From Candidatus Eremiobacterota bacterium (GTDB lineage Bacteria; Vulcanimicrobiota; Vulcanimicrobiia; Vulcanimicrobiales; Vulcanimicrobiaceae), in the NCBI GenBank assembly GCA_019240525.1, contig JAFAYE010000001.1, forward strand, positions 2,019,300-2,083,299: a stretch of DNA of 64,000 nt, given 5' to 3'. Each line of letters starts with the position of its first letter. Position 1 is the stretch's first letter. Positions 54,311-62,653 of this stretch are shown here, one piece after another. The translations under genes were made by a program, and so were the position numbers. The notes under the pieces were generated by a model that searched no databases, was not told where the DNA came from, and saw only the letters and a list, made by a program, of their open reading frames with translations.

Positions 54311-55062
54311 TGATCGACGTCGGCAACACCGAAACCAAACTCGGCTGCTTCGACAACACTACGCTGCAGCAGACCTGGCGCGTCACCACCGAGCTGCGGC
54401 GCACACCCGACGAGTATGGCGTCTTCTTTACGCAGCTCTTTGCAACGAGCGATCTCAAGGCGAGCACGGTCGACGCGATTGCGATTGCCAGCGTCGTTCC
54501 GCAGCTCGACCTGGTGCTCGATACGGCTTGCCGGCGTTTTTTCGGGATCGCGCCGCGGTTTTTGCAGCCGCAGTCGCAGCAACTCATGAAGATCGCCACC
54601 GAGAATCCCGCCGAAGTCGGCGCCGATTTGGTCGCCGCGGCAATCGGCGGACGCGAGCGCTTCGGCGCTCCGTTGATCGTCGTGAGCTTCGGAACGGCAA
54701 CGGTCTTTATTGCCATCTCGAGTCAGGGTGAGTATCTCGGCGTTGCGATTGCGCCGGGAATCTTGGTCTCCATCGACGCGCTGATCGGGCGCACCGCCAA
54801 GCTTCCGCAGATCGCGTTGGAGGCGCCGGCACACGCGATTGGACGTAACACCAATGACGCCTTGCAGAGCGGCATCGTCTTTGGATTTGCCGGCCAGACC
54901 GAGGCGATCGTCGCGCGCATGCGCGGCGAAATGGGAGTTGAGGCGAAAGTCGTTGCCACCGGCGGCCTCGCCGACGTCGTCTTCAAGCAGACGCCCGTCA
55001 TCGGGGCGGTAGATCCGCACCTGAGTTTAGTGGGATTGGAGCTCTTTCATCGGAAATGCTAA
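54301..55062 (+). CDS. coaX: Type III pantothenate kinase
   Basis: 253-residue ASKHA-fold kinase that phosphorylates pantothenate and is not inhibited by CoA. It has LLVIDVGNTETKLG (phosphate loop), VGADLVAAAIGG, IVVSFGTATVF with the motif usually DxGTA (here Ser-Phe-Gly-Thr-Ala, so the Asp is replaced), and GVAIAPGILVSIDAL. The substituted Asp is unusual because it normally helps catalysis. Ends with TGGLADV. Coupled to coaBC. Confidence 0.9.
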   Translation: MLLVIDVGNTETKLGCFDNTTLQQTWRVTTELRRTPDEYGVFFTQLFATSDLKASTVDAIAIASVVPQLDLVLDTACRRFFGIAPRFLQPQSQQLMKIATENPAEVGADLVAAAIGGRERFGAPLIVVSFGTATVFIAISSQGEYLGVAIAPGILVSIDALIGRTAKLPQIALEAPAHAIGRNTNDALQSGIVFGFAGQTEAIVARMRGEMGVEAKVVATGGLADVVFKQTPVIGAVDPHLSLVGLELFHRKC

Positions 55063-55075
55063 ACTCCACACGACC

Positions 55076-56077
55076 ATGCGCCTCGCTCCGCTGAAGATCG
55101 GTCCGATCGAGATCTGGCCGCCACTCGTTCTGGCGCCCATGTCGGGCGTCACGAATCGAACCATGCGCGCCCTCTATCGTCCTTTTGGGCTCGGCCTCAC
55201 CGTGACCGAGTTCGTTTCGTCGAACGCGCTCAAATACGGCAGCGCGCGCACGCTGGAGATGATCGATCAGCACGGCCTCGAGAAGCCCGTATCGACGCAG
55301 TTGTGGGGTGACGATCCGGCAACCATGGCGCTCGCGGCCAAGGTCGTGCGCGAATGCGGGGCCGACATCGTCGACATCAACTTCGGCTGCCCGGCGCCGA
55401 AGGTGACCAAGACCAATGGCGGATCCGCGTGTCTGCGCGATCCGGATCGCTGCGAGGCAATCATGCGTGCCGTCGTCGGCGCGGTCGACTGCCCGGTGAC
55501 CATGAAGATGCGCTTGGGCTGGAGCGAGGACGCGCTGGTCTACGTCGACGTCGCGCGCCGCGCGCAGCGCAGCGGCGTTCGGGCCGTCACCCTACACGCG
55601 CGCACCGCCAAGCAGTTTTACAAAGGCGCGGCCGATTGGGAACACATCGCGCGTCTCAAGCGCGCGGTTGACATTCCCGTGATTGGCAACGGCGATCTCG
55701 ACGATCCGCACCTGGCGATGTCGCGCATGCGCGCAAGCGGTGTCGACGCGATCATGCTCGGGCGCGCGACGCTCGGTAATCCGTGGCTGATCGCGCAGAT
55801 TCGCGATCTGATGGAAGGTCGCAGCGCGCGCGCGCTTCCGGCACCGGACGATCGACTGCGCTTTGCGATCGTGCACTATCGCGCGATGGTCGACGAGCTT
55901 GGCGAAACGCGCGCCGTTCCCCAGATGCGTAAGCACGTCGCGCTCTATCTCAAAGGCATTCCGGGCGCGGCGATGCTACGCGAACGCATCATGCGCATCG
56001 AGCGCGCCGCCGACGCCATCGAGGTCATCGAACAGACGATCTCGCGCCTCGAAATGCTTGCGCGGGCCGCCGCATGA
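55076..56077 (+). CDS. dusB: tRNA-dihydrouridine synthase (DusB-like)
   Basis: FMN enzyme that reduces uridines in the tRNA D-loop. 333 residues: a TIM barrel with LAPMSGVTNRTMRAL, the DINFGCPAPKVTKTNGGSA motif containing the catalytic Cys region, TLHARTAKQFYKGAADWEH and VIGNGDLDD, plus a C-terminal helical domain (HYRAMVDELGETRAVPQMRKH). The start is 14 nt after coaX and the stop overlaps the aminotransferase ATG. DusB placement in a CoA operon is not functionally explained. Confidence 0.93.
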   Translation: MRLAPLKIGPIEIWPPLVLAPMSGVTNRTMRALYRPFGLGLTVTEFVSSNALKYGSARTLEMIDQHGLEKPVSTQLWGDDPATMALAAKVVRECGADIVDINFGCPAPKVTKTNGGSACLRDPDRCEAIMRAVVGAVDCPVTMKMRLGWSEDALVYVDVARRAQRSGVRAVTLHARTAKQFYKGAADWEHIARLKRAVDIPVIGNGDLDDPHLAMSRMRASGVDAIMLGRATLGNPWLIAQIRDLMEGRSARALPAPDDRLRFAIVHYRAMVDELGETRAVPQMRKHVALYLKGIPGAAMLRERIMRIERAADAIEVIEQTISRLEMLARAAA

Positions 56078-57357
56078 TCGACGAGCGTGCGGAGCTTTAC
56101 GGGGCGGCGACGGCGCAAGAACTCGCGGCCGAGGTGTACGAGAACTACAAAGAGTTCGTCAATCCGCCGCTCGCGCGGGTAATGAAGCTTTCGGGTTCGC
56201 CGGTCGAGGTGCGCGCCCGAGGATGCACGATTTGGGATCAGAACGGCAAGTCGTATCTCGATTTTGCCGGCGGGTATGGCGTCTTCACCTTGGGCTACTC
56301 GCATCCGCGCGTCGTCGAGGCGGTGCGCGCGCAAGTCGAGCGGATCGCCCTGTCGGGAAAGACGATGTTCAACGTGGTGCTCGGGCGCGCAGCGCGGCGG
56401 CTCGCCGAGCTGGCACCGGGAGACCTGCAGATCTCGTTCTGGTGCAACAGCGGGACCGAGGCGATCGAAGGTGCGATCAAGCTCGCGCGCGCCGCCACCG
56501 GCCGCGCCAAGATCGTCGGCACGGCCGACGCGTTTCACGGCAAGACTCTGGGCGCGCTCTCGGTCAGCGGGCGCGAAACGTTTCAAACGCCGTTTCGCCC
56601 GCTGCTCGCCGATTCGATCTCTGTGCCCTATGGCGTAACCGACGAGCTGGAAGATGCGCTGCGCGACGCGGCGGCCTTCGTCGTCGAACCGGTGCAGGGC
56701 GAGGGAGGCGTGCACGTTCCACCGGCAGGATATCTAGCTGAAGTGCGCGCCATTTGCGATCGAAGCGGAGCGCTCTTGATTGCCGATGAAATTCAAACCG
56801 GACTCGGACGCTGCGGCTATCGCTTTGCCTGCAATCGCGACGACGTCGTTCCCGACGTGATGACCTTGGCCAAAGGACTCTCCGGCGGCGTCGTTCCCGT
56901 CGGCGCGTTCGTTGCCCGCGCGGGGTGCTGGAGCCGCGCGTTCGGCAAAGCGCCGCTGCTCCACACGTCAACCTTCGGCGGCAGCGAGATCGCGTGTGCT
57001 GCGGCGCTGGCCTCAATGGACGTTCTCGAAGAAGAAGGCCTGGCCGAAAAAGCGCGCATACGCGGCGAGCAGCTGCTCGGCGGCGCGAGGGCAATCGCTG
57101 CCGAGTTTCCCGCGGTCGTTCGTGAAGCGCGCGGGCTTGGACTGTTGGTCGGCGTCGAACTGACGAGCGAAGGCTACGGTGGCTGGATCATTCCGGAAAT
57201 GCTCAAGCACGGCGTCACCGCCGCTTGGACCTTGAACGCCCAGCGGGTCATTCGGCTCGAGCCGCCGCTTATCGTGAGCGCCGGCGAAGTCGATCGCGCG
57301 CTGGAAGCTTTGCGCGCCGGCGTCGCGACTGCCTACGAAAAACTCGGAGCGCTCTGA
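56074..57357 (+). CDS. Class III (omega-amino/ornithine-type) aminotransferase
   Basis: 427-residue fold-type I PLP enzyme. YLDFAGGYGVFTLGYSHPRV, CNSGTEAIEGAIKLAR, AFHGKTLGALSVSGR, VEPVQGEGGVHVPPAGYL, IADEIQTGLGRCG and the PLP lysine in MTLAKGLSGG, then HTSTFGGSEIACAAAL, are all intact. Closest in pattern to putrescine, ornithine and 4-aminobutyrate aminotransferases. First of four coupled genes with an SRPBCC protein and two dehydrogenase-like proteins, a set of unknown purpose. The substrate could be an amine or a polyketide/fatty aldehyde-derived amine; not determinable here. Confidence 0.92.
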   Translation: MIDERAELYGAATAQELAAEVYENYKEFVNPPLARVMKLSGSPVEVRARGCTIWDQNGKSYLDFAGGYGVFTLGYSHPRVVEAVRAQVERIALSGKTMFNVVLGRAARRLAELAPGDLQISFWCNSGTEAIEGAIKLARAATGRAKIVGTADAFHGKTLGALSVSGRETFQTPFRPLLADSISVPYGVTDELEDALRDAAAFVVEPVQGEGGVHVPPAGYLAEVRAICDRSGALLIADEIQTGLGRCGYRFACNRDDVVPDVMTLAKGLSGGVVPVGAFVARAGCWSRAFGKAPLLHTSTFGGSEIACAAALASMDVLEEEGLAEKARIRGEQLLGGARAIAAEFPAVVREARGLGLLVGVELTSEGYGGWIIPEMLKHGVTAAWTLNAQRVIRLEPPLIVSAGEVDRALEALRAGVATAYEKLGAL

Positions 57358-57367
57358 TTCTCACGCG

Positions 57368-57814
57368 ATGCCGTATGTTGAGAGTACGATCGTGATCGAT
57401 GCCCCCGCCCGTCGCGTCTACGAGCTCGCGAAGGACCAAGAACGCTTTCCGCAGTTCATGCCCGACGTCGAAACGGTGACGATTCTGCAGCGTACTCCCG
57501 GCGGCGCAATTTCGCGCTGGAAGACCTTGGTCGAGGAAGCCCCGATCGAATGGACGGAAGACGATCGCTTCGATGACGAGGCACTGCGAATCGACTACAA
57601 GCTCATCGAGGGCGATCTCGATAAGTTCGAGGGCGCGTGGACGTTCGAGCACCGCGACGGCGTTACGCACGTGGTCCTTGGCGTCGACTACGATTTCGGC
57701 GTACCGACGCTCGCGGAGTTGATCGGTCCGACGCTGCAGAAAAAAGTTCGCGAGAACAGCGAGATGATGCTGGCCGCGCTTAAGCTGCAAGCCGAATCGC
57801 AGGACGCTCCGTGA
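57368..57814 (+). CDS. SRPBCC (START/COQ10-like) small-molecule-binding protein
   Basis: 148-residue helix-grip protein: YVESTIVIDAPARRVYELAK, RFPQFMPDVETVTIL, ISRWKTLVEEAPIEWTEDD and a long C-terminal helix (LIGPTLQKKVRENSEMMLAAL) that closes the hydrophobic cavity. The pattern is that of the polyketide cyclase/COQ10 group, which bind or shape hydrophobic ligands. It lies 10 nt after the aminotransferase and overlaps the next GTG by 4 nt. The ligand is unknown. Confidence 0.85.
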   Translation: MPYVESTIVIDAPARRVYELAKDQERFPQFMPDVETVTILQRTPGGAISRWKTLVEEAPIEWTEDDRFDDEALRIDYKLIEGDLDKFEGAWTFEHRDGVTHVVLGVDYDFGVPTLAELIGPTLQKKVRENSEMMLAALKLQAESQDAP

Positions 57815-58908
57815 ACAAGTTTTGCTTTGTCATCCATCCGCTCTCGTTCGACGACATCGCGCGCTACGAGCCGGGCGCGAAGGGCAAGGGTCAGGCGATC
57901 ATGCGCAAGATCATGGAGTGGATGCCGTCGTACGCCGCGGTGCACGTCACCGGAGTTCGCGCGCCGGACGGCCGCGAGACCGAAGGCTGGTTCGTCGCCG
58001 CGCCGTTGCTGCCGCAGCAGCTTCTCGAGTTTCCGCGTGAGGAAATCTACAGCCGCGTTTTGCGTGCGATCGAAATCGGCGCCGAGCTCGGTGCGCAAGT
58101 CGCGGGGCTCGGCGCCTACACCGCCGTCGTCGGCGACGCCGGCGTTACGATTAACGCGCGCTCGCCGATACCGGTCACCACCGGAAACTCGTTGACGATC
58201 GCCGCCGGCGTTCAAAGTCTTTTTCGCGGCGCGCGCGAGATGGCGATCGATCCGCGGGGTTCCACCGCGGTCGTTATCGGCGCAACGGGGTCGATCGGCA
58301 GCGCCTGCGCTCGCCTCATCGCTCCGCAAGTGCAGCGACTCATCTTGGTCGCGCGCAACGAGACGCGTCTGCGAAAGTTCCATCAGGAGAACGCCGCCGA
58401 GTTGCCGTGCGAGACTGAATATACGACCGACATTCCCAGCGCCGTGCGCAGGGCACAGTTGATTCTCACCGCCACGACCTCGACGCAGGACATCATCGAC
58501 CCCGGCGATCTGCGTACGGGCGCCGTTATCTGCGAGCTCTCGCTGCCGCACGACGTTAGCCGGCGGGTCGCGTCGCAACGACCCGACGTGTTGGTGATCG
58601 AGGGCGGAAATATGCTGGTGCCGGGAAACCCGCGCTTCGAACGCGTCCGCGAGCGCGGCACCGACTTCGATTTGAACCTGCCGCCGCGCACCGCGCTCGC
58701 ATGCATGAGCGAGACGATGATCCTTGCGCTCGAAGGGCGCCTCGAACCCTACACGCTCGGGCGCGGCATCGAGCTGCGCAAAGTGATCGAGATCGAAGCG
58801 ATGGCCGAGAGATGCGGCTTTACTCTGGCCGACATGCGCGCCTTCGACGCGGCGATCACCCCCGAACGAATCGCCGCTACGCGCGAAGCCGCGCTTGCAC
58901 GCTCGTGA
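57811..58908 (+). CDS. Long-chain acyl-ACP reductase-like / predicted amino-acid dehydrogenase (COG5322-like)
   Basis: 365 residues. An N-terminal domain (KFCFVIHPLSFDDIARYEPG, VTGVRAPDGRETEGWFVAAP, LGAYTAVVGDAGVTINAR, VTTGNSLTIAAG) precedes a Rossmann domain with VVIGATGSIGSACARLIAPQ. The order resembles cyanobacterial acyl-ACP reductase, which makes fatty aldehydes; the LGA-T-VVG and TTGN-T motifs align by eye. Whether the catalytic Cys of that enzyme is retained was not established. GTG start overlapping the SRPBCC stop; the end overlaps the next GTG. Likely NAD(P)H-dependent reduction of an acyl or keto group. Confidence 0.78.
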   Translation: MNKFCFVIHPLSFDDIARYEPGAKGKGQAIMRKIMEWMPSYAAVHVTGVRAPDGRETEGWFVAAPLLPQQLLEFPREEIYSRVLRAIEIGAELGAQVAGLGAYTAVVGDAGVTINARSPIPVTTGNSLTIAAGVQSLFRGAREMAIDPRGSTAVVIGATGSIGSACARLIAPQVQRLILVARNETRLRKFHQENAAELPCETEYTTDIPSAVRRAQLILTATTSTQDIIDPGDLRTGAVICELSLPHDVSRRVASQRPDVLVIEGGNMLVPGNPRFERVRERGTDFDLNLPPRTALACMSETMILALEGRLEPYTLGRGIELRKVIEIEAMAERCGFTLADMRAFDAAITPERIAATREAALARS

Positions 58909-59813
58909 AGCGCGTCGTTTCGGTGTCGTTGGGATCGAGCACGCGGGATCACCGCGCGCAGGTGACGTTGATGGGCGAAGAGTTCGACATTTCGCGCGTC
59001 GGCACCGACGGCAAACTCGACCTCGCAATCGCGATGGTGCGCGATCTCGACGGAAAGGCCGACGCAATCGGCTTAGGCGGCATCGACGTCTATCTCTATG
59101 CGGGTCGGCATCGGTATGCGCTGCGCGACGGATTACGACTGCTCGAGGCTGCAAAGGTGACTCCCGTCGTCGACGGCAGCGGCTTGAAGAACACGCTCGA
59201 GCGTAAAGCCGTGCGTTTCATGCAGGACGATCTGGGGATCGATCTGCGCGGGAAGCGCGTGCTCATGGTGAGCGCGCTCGACCGCTTCGGTATGGCCCAA
59301 GCCTTCGTCGACGCCGGCGCCGACGTGCTCTTCGGCGACTTCATCTTCGCGCTCGATAAAGACATGCCGGTTCGCGATCTTCACGAGTTCGAAACGATGG
59401 CCGAAAAGTATCTGCCCGACGCGTGCAAGCTGCCGTTTCAGTTTTTCTACCCCACCGGAAAGAAGCAAGAGAAGCCGCCCGAGCCCAAATATCCGCAATA
59501 CTACGAGCAAGCAGAAATCATCGCCGGCGACTTTCACTTCATGCGTCAGTTCATGCCCGCGCGCCTCGATGGGAAGATCGTGCTGACGAATACGGTCACC
59601 CACGCCAACGTGGAAGAGTTGGGCGCGCGCGGCGTCAAGCTGCTCGTCACCACCACGCCGGAGATTGCGGGACGATCGTTTGGGACGAACGTGCTCGAGG
59701 CCGCGCTCCTCGCGTTGCTGGGTAAGGCCTGGAGCGACGTGATACCGGCCGATTACGAGCGCCTGCTCCACGATTTGAGTTTACGGCCGCGGGTGGTCGA
59801 GCTTAACGCTTGA
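58905..59813 (+). CDS. 'Quinate 5-dehydrogenase'-annotated family protein of unknown function
   Basis: 302 residues. RVVSVSLGSSTRDHRAQVTL at the N-terminus, then GLGGIDVYLYAGRHRYALRD, TPVVDGSGLKNTLERKAVRF, KRVLMVSALDRFGMAQAFVD, DIIFAL-like GDFIFALDKDMP, AEIIAGDFHFMRQFMP and LLVTTTPEIAGRSFGTNVLE. From memory this matches a family labelled quinate 5-dehydrogenase in thermophilic Firmicutes, where it neighbours the same acyl-reductase-like gene. The label is not experimentally grounded as far as I know; no shikimate-pathway genes are near. Last gene of the operon. Confidence 0.75.
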   Translation: MKRVVSVSLGSSTRDHRAQVTLMGEEFDISRVGTDGKLDLAIAMVRDLDGKADAIGLGGIDVYLYAGRHRYALRDGLRLLEAAKVTPVVDGSGLKNTLERKAVRFMQDDLGIDLRGKRVLMVSALDRFGMAQAFVDAGADVLFGDFIFALDKDMPVRDLHEFETMAEKYLPDACKLPFQFFYPTGKKQEKPPEPKYPQYYEQAEIIAGDFHFMRQFMPARLDGKIVLTNTVTHANVEELGARGVKLLVTTTPEIAGRSFGTNVLEAALLALLGKAWSDVIPADYERLLHDLSLRPRVVELNA

Positions 59814-59888
59814 ATTTCGAAGCCCTCGGGTATACCCTTTGCCTGCGAACGCGCAGAGAAGGCCTTGGAGCCGCCCAATGAGAACAAC

Positions 59889-59917
59889 CGGCGCCAGCGT
59901 TCGGGAACGCCGTTTTT
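59889..59917 (+). terminator. Possible weak intrinsic terminator before greA
   Basis: CGGCG (59889) can pair with CGCCG (59908-59912), followed directly by five T. An alternative inner stem is GCGTT/AACGC. The stem is short, so the call is tentative. It would end the long panC operon 75-100 nt after its last gene. Confidence 0.4.
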
Positions 59918-59960
59918 AAAGCTGGGGCTCTCGTCATGAGCGCCCGTGAGGGTCTAGTAG

Positions 59961-60470
59961 TTGAACGACAAAGAAATCGTGCTGACCGCCGAGGGTCTGA
60001 CGAAGTTGGAACAGGAGCTCGACGAGCTCAAGACCGTCCATCGGCGCGAGGTCAACGATCGCATTCGCCAAGCCAAAGAGTATGGCGATTTGAGCGAAAA
60101 TGCGGAGTACGAAGACGCCAAACAGGAACAGGCCTTCATCGAAGGGCGCATTCTCAAGCTCGAAGCGATGATTCGCAATGCTCGCATCATTGACGAATCG
60201 GAGTACGCCGCCGACGAAGTGCATCTCGGCGCGATCGTTAAGGTGAAAGATCTCAAAAGTAACGACACCTACGAGTTCTCGATCGTCGGCTCGGCCGAAG
60301 CCGATCCCCCGCGTCAGCGCATCTCCAACGAATCGCCGCTCGGGAGCGCGCTCATGGGGCACAAGAAGGGCACGACCGTCGACGTTGCCACGCCGCGCGG
60401 ACTGGCAAAGTACAAGATAGAATCGATCAAGAGCAGCTCACCGAAGAAGGCTGCGAAAAAGGCCTCGTAA
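59961..60470 (+). CDS. greA: Transcription elongation factor GreA
   Basis: 169 residues. An N-terminal coiled coil (LTAEGLTKLEQELDELKTV, AKEYGDLSENAEYEDAKQEQ with the acidic tip that enters the RNA polymerase secondary channel) and a C-terminal FKBP-like domain (VGSAEADPPRQRISNESPLG, GTTVDVATPRG). Rescues backtracked polymerase. TTG start with GAGGG 8 nt upstream. A Lys/Ser-rich tail extends past the usual end. lysS follows 21 nt later. Confidence 0.96.
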   Translation: MNDKEIVLTAEGLTKLEQELDELKTVHRREVNDRIRQAKEYGDLSENAEYEDAKQEQAFIEGRILKLEAMIRNARIIDESEYAADEVHLGAIVKVKDLKSNDTYEFSIVGSAEADPPRQRISNESPLGSALMGHKKGTTVDVATPRGLAKYKIESIKSSSPKKAAKKAS

Positions 60471-60491
60471 GGCCGCCTTCGAGGAAAACGA

Positions 60492-61988
60492 TTGGACGAA
60501 CTCGGCAAGACCGAAGCGTCGCTCGTAGCGGCCAGACGTGAGAATCTGGCCGCTTTGCGTTCGCGGGGGAGCGATCCGTTCGCCGCCCGCCGCTTCGAAG
60601 TGCAGGCGACGGCCGCCGAACTGCTCGAGCGGTACGGTTTCCTGGTGCCTGGCCAAGACGCGAGCGCCGAAGGCTGGAGCCTCGCGGGGCGTCTTCTCTC
60701 GAAACGAACGATGGGCAAGACGAGTTTTGCCGATCTCGGCGACCGCTCGGGGAAGCTTCAGATCTACATCCGCAAAGAAGAAGTCGGCGAGTCGGCCTTT
60801 CGCGATTGGGCCGATCTCGATCGGGGCGATCTCATCGGCGTTCGCGGCTGGATGTTTCGTTCGAAGATGGGCGAGCTTACCTTGCACGTTACCGCGTTCT
60901 CGCCGCTGGGTAAGGCGCTCATGCCGTTGCCCGACAAGTGGCACGGCTTGCAAGACGTCGAGAAGCGGTACCGCCAGCGCTACGTCGATCTGATCGTCAA
61001 TCCCGACGTGCGCGATACGATGATCATGCGCAGCCGGCTGATCGCGGAAATGCGCCGCTTTATCGACTCGCACGGGTTTTACGAAGTCGAGACCCCGACA
61101 CTTCTGCACGTCGCCGGCGGCGCCGCAGCGCGGCCGTTCGTCACGCAATGCAACGCGCTCGATCACATCATGCAGCTGCGGATCGCCACCGAGCTCAACC
61201 TCAAGCGCCTCATCGTGGGCGGACTCGAGCGCGTCTACGAGATCGGCCGAATTTTTCGCAACGAAGGCATCGACACGACGCACAATCCCGAGTTCACGAT
61301 GTTGGAGCTCTACGCGGCCTACTGGGATGTCGGCGATATGATGGCATTCAATGAAGAGCTGATCGCGCACCTCGTTTCCATTGCGACCGACGGCGGCACC
61401 GAGCTTGCTTACGACGACGCCAGCATCTCGTTCGCGCGACCGTTCGCGCGCGTTGAATACCTGGACGCGATGGCGAGCTACAGCGACGGCAAGTATACCC
61501 GCGAGCGTTTGCTCGACGCCACGCAAGCGCAAGCGATTCTTCGCGAACTCGACATACCGGAGTCGCCCTCGCACGGTCACGCGCTCGACAAGATCTTCGA
61601 GCGCGTCGTCGAGCCGCACTTGAACGCGCCAACGTTTGTCACCGGCTATCCGGTGGTGATCTCGCCGCTATCGAAACGGCGCGCAGGCGACGAGGAGATC
61701 GTCGACCGATACGAACTGTTTTGCGGGCGCATGGAGATCTCCAACGCCTTTACCGAGCTCAACGATCCCGACGATCAGCGTGCGCGCTTCGCCGCCCAAG
61801 TCACCGAACGGGCCGCCGGCAACGACGAAATTCCCGAGCCCGATTGGGATTACGTCCGGGCGCTCGAGTACGGTATGCCGCCGACGGCCGGCATCGGCAT
61901 CGGCATCGACCGTCTGATTATGTTGTTGACCGGTCAACGATCGATCCGCGACGTCTTGCTCTTTCCGCTGCAGCGCCAGCACGGATGA
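60492..61988 (+). CDS. lysS: Lysyl-tRNA synthetase, class II
   Basis: 498 residues. An OB-fold anticodon-binding domain (GRLLSKRTMGKTSFADLGD, FRSKMGELTLHVTAFSPLGK) is followed by the class II core: motif 1 RRFIDSHGFYEVETPTL, motif 2 FRNEGIDTTHNPEFTMLELY and motif 3 GIGIGIDRLIMLLTG. Attaches lysine to tRNA. TTG start with GAGG 7 nt upstream. Stop overlaps the next ATG. Confidence 0.96.
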   Translation: MDELGKTEASLVAARRENLAALRSRGSDPFAARRFEVQATAAELLERYGFLVPGQDASAEGWSLAGRLLSKRTMGKTSFADLGDRSGKLQIYIRKEEVGESAFRDWADLDRGDLIGVRGWMFRSKMGELTLHVTAFSPLGKALMPLPDKWHGLQDVEKRYRQRYVDLIVNPDVRDTMIMRSRLIAEMRRFIDSHGFYEVETPTLLHVAGGAAARPFVTQCNALDHIMQLRIATELNLKRLIVGGLERVYEIGRIFRNEGIDTTHNPEFTMLELYAAYWDVGDMMAFNEELIAHLVSIATDGGTELAYDDASISFARPFARVEYLDAMASYSDGKYTRERLLDATQAQAILRELDIPESPSHGHALDKIFERVVEPHLNAPTFVTGYPVVISPLSKRRAGDEEIVDRYELFCGRMEISNAFTELNDPDDQRARFAAQVTERAAGNDEIPEPDWDYVRALEYGMPPTAGIGIGIDRLIMLLTGQRSIRDVLLFPLQRQHG

Positions 61989-62653
61989 TGCTGCGAGCGG
62001 CGTTCGTCACAACGATTCTGCTCGCCGTGATGACGGCGCCCTGCGCCGCCGCGACGCAACCGTACTACTATCTCAGCCCGAGGCAGCTCGACTTAACGGT
62101 ACTGCTGCCGCCGCCGCCCGACGCTGCGTCGGCCGAACAGCGTTCCGACGAAGAGCAGGTGGCGGCCGCCGTCGCAGCCCGCAGCCCCGCGGAACTTCTC
62201 GAAGCGCAAGAAGCTTCCAAACGCAGCGTCTTTTTCTTCGTCGCGTCGGTAGCGCCGCAGTTCACCGCGCAGCGTCTTCCGATCACGGCGCGATTCTTTT
62301 CCCGCGTGCGCTCCGACGTTGAAAATTTGATCGACTCGGCAAAGGCCTACTGGCAACGGCCGCGGCCCTACGGAGTGCAAAGACAGCGCGGATCGTATCC
62401 AAGCGGCCATGCTGCGTTCGCCGCATCGGCGGCGATCATACTCTCGCAATTGATTCCGTCCAAGCGCGACGCGATTTTCGCGCAGGCCCGCACGTTTGCC
62501 GAGAATCGAATTCTCTTAGGGCTGCACTATCCCAGTGACGTGGCCTCGGGTTGGACCGCGGGGACCTTGGCCGCCTACGTGATGATGCACGATCCCGCGT
62601 TTACGCGCGATTACGCCGCTGCCAAAGCGGAGCTTGCCCGAGCGAATCTCTGA
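61985..62653 (+). CDS. PAP2-superfamily acid phosphatase, exported
   Basis: 222 residues. A signal peptide (LRAAFVTTILLAVMTAPCAA) and a 90-residue lead, then the phosphatase triad: KAYWQRPRP (Lys-x6-Arg-Pro), YPSGHAAFA and ENRILLGLHYPSDVASG (Arg-x5-His-x3-Asp). This is the class A nonspecific acid phosphatase/PAP2 pattern. It acts on phosphomonoesters or lipid pyrophosphates in the periplasm. Two adjacent ATGs overlap the lysS stop. Its end overlaps the probable truA start. Confidence 0.9.
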   Translation: MMLRAAFVTTILLAVMTAPCAAATQPYYYLSPRQLDLTVLLPPPPDAASAEQRSDEEQVAAAVAARSPAELLEAQEASKRSVFFFVASVAPQFTAQRLPITARFFSRVRSDVENLIDSAKAYWQRPRPYGVQRQRGSYPSGHAAFAASAAIILSQLIPSKRDAIFAQARTFAENRILLGLHYPSDVASGWTAGTLAAYVMMHDPAFTRDYAAAKAELARANL

